Source: Dolomedes plantarius (Eukaryota; Arthropoda; Arachnida; Araneae; Dolomedidae). From it: a stretch of DNA of 64,000 nucleotides. The stretch covers positions 56,843,257 to 56,907,256 of the forward strand of contig OU015500.1 of the NCBI GenBank assembly GCA_907164885.2, written 5' to 3'. The notes beneath the pieces are model-generated. The model was given only the letters and a program-made list of their open reading frames with translations. It ran no database searches and had not been told where the DNA came from. Position numbers and translations under genes: made by a program. This document shows positions 59,167 through 64,000 of the stretch, one piece after another (positions within the stretch are counted from its first letter, which is position 1; each line of letters begins with the position of its first letter).

Positions 59167-59775
59167 TATAATATTAAAAACTAGTAATTTCTTAATTCAA
59201 CAATCTTAACATTTAAAAACTATTAATTCCTCACTTTACTATTCCAAATTACAAACCCTTTTTTAATTCCTTGAAACAGGTAATTCCCTTTGGGCATTCG
59301 CGTTAAATTCCATTTTAAAATCTAACATTATTCTAAATTCCCTGCGGCGTTTGAAACTAATTTCACTTTTGATTCTAAGTTCTAATAACCTCGAGAGAAA
59401 ATATTAAATGGCTGAATGTTGACTCGAAAACTAAAGTTGCGTGGCGTCACTAGAGAGTAAATCAGTTCTGCGCATCAATACTAACTTTTAACCAATCAGC
59501 TATTAAGACACACCCTTTAATCACGTGATGAGATGAACCTTTAAAACTATCTGGTGTCTAAAATTAGACACACTCTGTAAGAATCGGTCTGTCATATAAT
59601 CTCGGGCGGACGACTTGGAAAACTTAATAAAATGCTTTAGATTCAATTACGTATCTGTGGTTCCTGTGTCTGCGTTGGGAGTCTTTGCGGGAAAATGCTC
59701 GGTTTGTCATCATGTGTATCGGCGACATCATCCACTCTGGCCTATTATTTGTTCCTCCACGTCGCCGATATTACA
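59167..59775 (+). repeat. 3' LTR of the non-coding LTR element
   Basis: Partner of 54714-55322. The shared end hairpin is at 59717-59726 and 59761-59770. Directly followed by a short TA run and then another mobile element. Confidence 0.9.
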
Positions 59776-59789
59776 TATATATATATATA

Positions 59790-59927
59790 CAGTGCCCCAC
59801 CTAGAGGGGTCCTGCCCACCTCCAAACAAATAGAAATTGCATTATGAATATTGGATTTGCATTAAAAATATTTTTATCTGTACAACTCGCCTCCCCTTTC
59901 CACATTTAAATCCTGGGTGCGCCACTG
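59790..59927. mobile_element. hAT-type MITE, 138 bp
   Basis: Starts cagtgccccacctagagggg and ends with the complement of cagtggcgcacccaggattt, a terminus typical of hAT MITEs. tatatata is found on both sides (59782-59789 and 59928-59935), consistent with an 8-bp duplication, although the flank is simple sequence. No coding capacity. It lies within 15 bp of the end of the LTR element. Confidence 0.8.
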
Positions 59928-59935
59928 TATATATA

Positions 59936-60542
59936 TATAGTGTACTTCAATTATTTTTACTTTTAAGTAAATTCTCCTAATCTCTTACATTTGTTTTCCT
60001 CTACCTAATGCATGTAATGAAACATATGCATAAATTATCAATTTATTTACAGACATATAAAGAACATGATACTTCAATAATCCTTACTGCATAGTTTAAA
60101 TTTTCTCGTTAAATATTGTTTTAATCTGATGAATTAATGTTAAATATTGTTCTAATCATCACTATACAATACTGAAATATAAATAACGTTTTCCCATAAA
60201 AAATCTCAACATTTTCAAGTCATTGAGCCTTTTCACTAACATTTATAGTAATTTTAGTGAATTATAAATTAAAAACCTTTATGAACTTTAAACCTATTAT
60301 GAAATTTAAACCTTTATGAAAAAGAAAAACACGAAGCGTGTAATTTTGTACTTCAACTGTTATTTCTACAAATCAAAATACTATTGACAATAATTCAATT
60401 ATGGTACATCTTGAACGAATACTTGGTTTTTACTGTTATTTTAATATTTCGTTTATGCTATGAAAAGTAATATTTTAATTTAAAAAAATATGTTATCAGT
60501 TCAATTTTTTTTATTAATTAATATTAAGTAATTGTGTGATCA
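59936..60542. other. AT-rich spacer, nothing recognised
   Basis: Near-repeated words (gttaaatattgtt, cctttatgaa-ctttaaacc) occur but no element is defined. Confidence 0.5.
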
Positions 60543-60544
60543 TA

Positions 60545-61769
60545 CACTATCTGGCTAAAAGTATCCTGACGCTCAGTGGTATAGACTCACAGAGCCCTAA
60601 GGCATATATTAATATGATGTTGGTCCTCCTTTTGTATCGATGACAGCCTGCACACATCTGGGGAGACTTTCCACCAGTTTTTGATATGTGTCCATAGGAA
60701 ATACCTTCCAGGCGTCCATCACAGCTGAAATGAGTGCTGGCAGTGATGATGGTCGATTTGGCTGGCTACGTAATCTGCGTTCTAATTCGTCCCAATTGTT
60801 CAGTGGGATTTAGATCGGGGCTCTGAAAAGGCCAGTCCAGTTTTTGAACATCCATTTCGCCACAGCATGCCTGCGCAGGTCTCGATGTGTGAATGGAGCA
60901 GTTATCCTGCTGGAAGAGAAATGGGCCTTCCCCGAAATGTTGCCATAGAGTTGGGATAGCAGTATTGTCCAAAATGGCCATATACATCTCAGAGTTCATG
61001 TTTCCAACCACAGGAACTAAGGAACCCAGGTCACCACCAGACTTAACAATAACTTAACCAAGTCACCACCAAACTTAACAATAGGCACAATGCAGTCACG
61101 TAAGAAGCGCTCGCTGGGCATCCGCCAAACCCAGACGCGTCCATCGGACTGTCGGAATGTAAAGCCGGATTCATCACTCCAAAGAACATTTTTCCACATG
61201 TCCACAGTCCAATGACGGTGAGCTTTGTACCATTGCAATCGACGCTTCGCATTCTGGGGAGTGATGTTCGGCTTGTGAGCTGCTGAAGCACCATGGAATC
61301 CCAGGTTGTTTAACTCTCGATGAACAGTCCTGCTGCTAGCACTAACGCCTGATGATTTTTGGTACTCCTGAATGATTTCAATCAACGAGGACTTGCGATA
61401 TTGTTTCACTACTCTTTTCAGAGTTCTACGGCTGCGTTCACTAATTTTTTTTGGCCTGCCACTTCGTTTTTATGTAGTTTTACTGCCTCGACGTTTCCAC
61501 TTCACAATTACATCACTCACAGTGGATTGGGGCTTCTGTAGAATGTCCAAAATTTCACGAATAGATTTCCCACAAAGGTGGCATCCCACTATAATGCCAC
61601 TATCAAAGTTACTAAGCTCCTTTGACTTATTCATTGTCTTACATACGCATAAATACGATCTGACATACCACTACCAACACTTTTATAGCTTTCGGTTACG
61701 CATCAAATTACTTCACCTGCCAGATCCACTTCTTTAGTGGGCCGTCCGGATACTTTTGCCCAGATAGTG
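60545..61769 (-). mobile_element. Tc1-like element (second family), 1,225 bp
   Basis: Inverted ends: cactatctggctaaaagtat on the left and, on the complement of the right, cactatctgggcaaaagtat. TA on both flanks (60543-60544 and 61770-61771). A nearly full-length transposase frame lies between them on the minus strand. The family differs from the Tc1 copy at 30.5 kb in termini and protein. Confidence 0.95.
60609..61634 (-). pseudogene. Tc1-like transposase, broken by a nonsense codon and frameshifts
   Basis: ATG at 61634 gives MNKSKELSNFDSG and a helix-turn-helix stretch (KSIREILDILQKPQSTVSDV), then a TAA at 61470-61472, then [16 protein letters not shown]. The DDE core shows [26 protein letters not shown] and SPDLNPTEQL. 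The C-terminus (WDELERRLRSQP to GGPTSY) ends at TAA 60609-60611 after another frame change near 60790. The frame also breaks at 61030-61093, where a 32-bp unit starting gtcaccacca is tandemly duplicated. The three lesion types rule out an active product. Confidence 0.92.
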
Positions 61770-61807
61770 TAATTATTAAACAACAATCAAGTGTAATTAT
61801 TTAAGTA

Positions 61808-62537
61808 TCAATCATGAGTGGGATATTTCTCATTTTTACATTTGAACCAGAACTTTGAAAAGCACTCAAAATTGATCACTTTTCCTTCGGTGAGTGATAT
61901 GGCACAAACAACACCTTTCAGTGATGTGTAACCTCGCTTTTGCCAGGATCCATCGCATGAAGCTGTGATATCCGAATTTCCCTCATTTTCATCAACAGTT
62001 TCTTTTACAGCTTGAAGCATTGAGTTTTCTGCCACTTCAGACAATGCAGGCAATAAATGCTTGTTGTATTTTTGAAACTTTGAGGGAGGTGGTGGCAGAT
62101 CTAGAATGTAGCACAGTGTTTGAGCTGCATTGTTACCTTTACTCATGCAACGCATCGCGAATAAAAATCAAACATTTATGTCGTATAGTTTTTTTAGAAA
62201 TAGCAGAAGAAATTTCACTTACACTAGATCCACAAGCTTTGCACAAAAACATTAGACTCGTACTTAGTCCTTTACGACATCTATCTTATTCCAAAACATC
62301 AAATGTTTCTGAACTACCACAGTTTTTACACTGGGCAAATAAATTTAATAAGGATGACAACACACTTAAATTGACGATTACATTCGATTTTCTTTCAACT
62401 AAATGTGCTTCATCTTCATCAATAACAGGAGGATCGATTTTTTTAGAAGAACTTACGTTTTCAACAGTCACCTTTCGCTTAGGGGTATGAATATCAACCA
62501 TGAACTTACGTTTACCGAAGGTTTTTTGCCACGCCAT
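61808..62537 (-). pseudogene. Second Mutator-like (PF20700-type) transposase fragment
   Basis: A 5' block from ATG 62537 reads MAWQKTFGKRKFMVDIHTPK and later LLNLFAQCKNCGSS. After about 130 bp in another frame, the block 61808-62155 reads DLPPPPSKFQKYNKHLLPAL, then CDGSWQKRGYTSLKGVVCAI and GKVINFECFSKFWFKC. The last part is the catalytic DGxWxKRGYTSL motif shared with the copy at 1.3-2.5 kb (VDGTGKHRGYTSLTG), so both are the same superfamily but different families. Coding ends about 40 bp from the Tc1 element; the C-terminal half is missing. Confidence 0.82.
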
Positions 62538-64000
62538 GTTTCCAAATATTTATTGAAAACGAAAAAATATGATGATTCTGAGTAAATTTGGCTGTAGGCA
62601 ATTATAAAATTTAATCACACCGATTCAACTTTTGTAGCCTCACAAAAACCAACTTCAAAAACTGCGCACGAACAGATCAATCTCAAAGCACATGTAAGCA
62701 GAACGAAGTAAACAAGGTCACGAGGAATGCGTGTGGAGTTGAGTAGTGTACTTCCTATTGCCGTGAGTCGATAAAATAAATCCAGAGAGGAAAGAAAACA
62801 GAGCTCAGTATTCTAGCCATTTAATAAGGGGGCGTGGCAGTGTTTGTTTATAAAATTTAAAGTTTTTTTTTGACAATTTAGAAATTACAAAATACTAAGT
62901 ATTATACATTTTTAGATTCCTCTAATTATCGAGATTTTTTAAGCCAAAAAAAATCGATTTTTTGAAGCCGTTTATGTTCCTACTCCCCTTAACGATAATT
63001 GAGGCAAATTTCCACACAATAAACTAAATAGATTTTAAAAAATTGGTTAAAATTTTCAAAATATTGTGGTATTGAAAATGGATTATATAAACAGAAGAAT
63101 TGTTTTTAAATTTTGTTGAAGATATTTTTTAAATAACTAATAATGCAGTGCACAATCCGTAACATTCATCAAGTTAAAAACTTCCATGTACAAGTGTTTT
63201 GGTATAGAAATTAAAATGACATGTGAGATGAAAACTTAGATGTGATATGGAAATTTAGATGTTTTTATGTAATTTTGGAAACTATCTTATCATCATTTTT
63301 ATGGTGCTGTACATTCATGGCACAGCTAAAAAACCAAAAGGAGAAGCACAGAATCCTCATTTAAAATACAAAATTTTTCTTCGGTTAATTTTCTGGAAAT
63401 ATATTGTTGGAAAATTTAATTACATAAGATTTTTCTTTTGTTTGTAAAATCATTTGGTACTCTTATCTATTGTTCCTGCCTGTTTTAATTTTCTCAAGAT
63501 TAATGATTTTTGCTTAATTAATTCCAAATTAATGTTGCTCAGCGGCCTTTTCGTCATAATTACTTCATTAACGGTAGATGTTGATTTATCAAAAATATTA
63601 AAATATATAACCGATATTATTTTTCGTTTATTTACACAGAAAGTTGCAAATATTCTAAAATGTTGTATGTCAATAATTTTTCAAGTTTATTGTCTATTCA
63701 ATTAAAAAGGGATTGCCGATCAAAAAAAAAAAGATTTTTTATTTGTTGGTTATCTGAAAATATTACTTAAAGTATAATCTATGCAAATAAAAGATTTAAA
63801 AAATTCGGAAGGAAAAGAGCGGGGATGAAATGATGAAAATTAAATTAAGTCTTAACTCAGTATAAAAGTGGATTTATGAAGCAAACAGGATTACAAATTT
63901 AGCTTAATTTAAGTCCGTAGGATGTATGTGATGAAATTAACTACAATTCAGGTAAGTGTCCAGATATTAAAGGGACTTAACATGCTAAGTCTGATAAGAC
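62538..64000. other. AT-rich region at the window end
   Basis: Upstream flank of the Mutator-like relic, then AT-rich DNA. A less AT-rich stretch at 62600-62850 may belong to the element. Open frames at 63259-63705 have no motif and extend across T-rich DNA. No gene can be supported. Confidence 0.5.

Larger units (their letters stand above)
54714..59775 (+). mobile_element. Non-autonomous LTR retrotransposon (LARD-like), ~5.06 kb
   Basis: Direct repeats at 54714-55322 and 59167-59775 (609 bp, constant offset 4,453, no indels) bracket 3.84 kb. Just before the downstream repeat is a purine tract, ggacggggggga. The repeat contains AATAAA followed by a t/g-rich end. TA-rich DNA flanks both sides, so the target duplication cannot be separated from the microsatellite. 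The interior carries no gag, protease, RT or integrase motif on either strand. It would need proteins from another element. Confidence 0.85.

Overview
The window looks like a gene-poor, AT-rich piece of an arthropod genome, most likely a chelicerate such as an orb-weaving spider. I see no intact host gene, rRNA, convincing tRNA or CRISPR array. The taxon is inferred from base composition, long TA/TG microsatellites and the mix of Tc1, piggyBac, PF20700-type Mutator-like, hAT, Helitron and Ty3/gypsy relatives. No host gene was available to confirm it. Almost all recognisable coding sequence belongs to transposable elements (TEs).

Layout: (1) 1-2.5 kb: a hAT/ZBED-type transposase fragment, a 406-bp hAT MITE with a perfect 8-bp target duplication, and a broken Mutator-like transposase on the minus strand. 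(2) 3.1-7.7 kb: degenerate tandem arrays and microsatellites. (3) 7,761-18,488: a complete 10.7-kb Ty3/gypsy retrotransposon on the minus strand with near-identical 1.3-kb LTRs, intact gag, and pol broken by one frameshift in reverse transcriptase. A 1,334-bp piggyBac derivative sits inside it at TTAA, 14 bp past a UUUAAAC -1 frameshift heptamer at the end of gag. (4) 18.5-30.5 kb: AT-rich DNA with a 304-bp tandem duplication, a deleted mariner-type element and a Helitron directly beside it. (5) 30.5-35.7 kb: a Tc1-like element with 162-bp terminal repeats that match perfectly, a Helitron derivative keeping the C-terminus of its helicase, and two more Helitron copies head to tail. (6) 35.7-54.7 kb: mostly AT-rich sequence with a four-copy ~183-bp array, two mariner relics, a piggyBac-like MITE and a Helitron fragment. 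(7) 54.7-59.8 kb: a young LTR element (609-bp LTRs, about 0.8% divergent) with a 3.8-kb interior that lacks any recognisable gag or pol. (8) 59.8-64 kb: a 138-bp hAT MITE, a second Tc1-like element broken by a 32-bp duplication, and a second Mutator-like relic.

The elements do not act together as a pathway. They record nested and adjacent insertions, with both LTR elements and one hAT MITE lying in TA-rich microsatellites. The observations most worth a second look are the piggyBac insertion beside the gypsy frameshift signal, the non-coding LTR element, the Helitron family, and the contrast between perfect terminal repeats and a nonsense-ridden transposase in the Tc1 copy. Terminal repeats and target duplications were aligned by eye.
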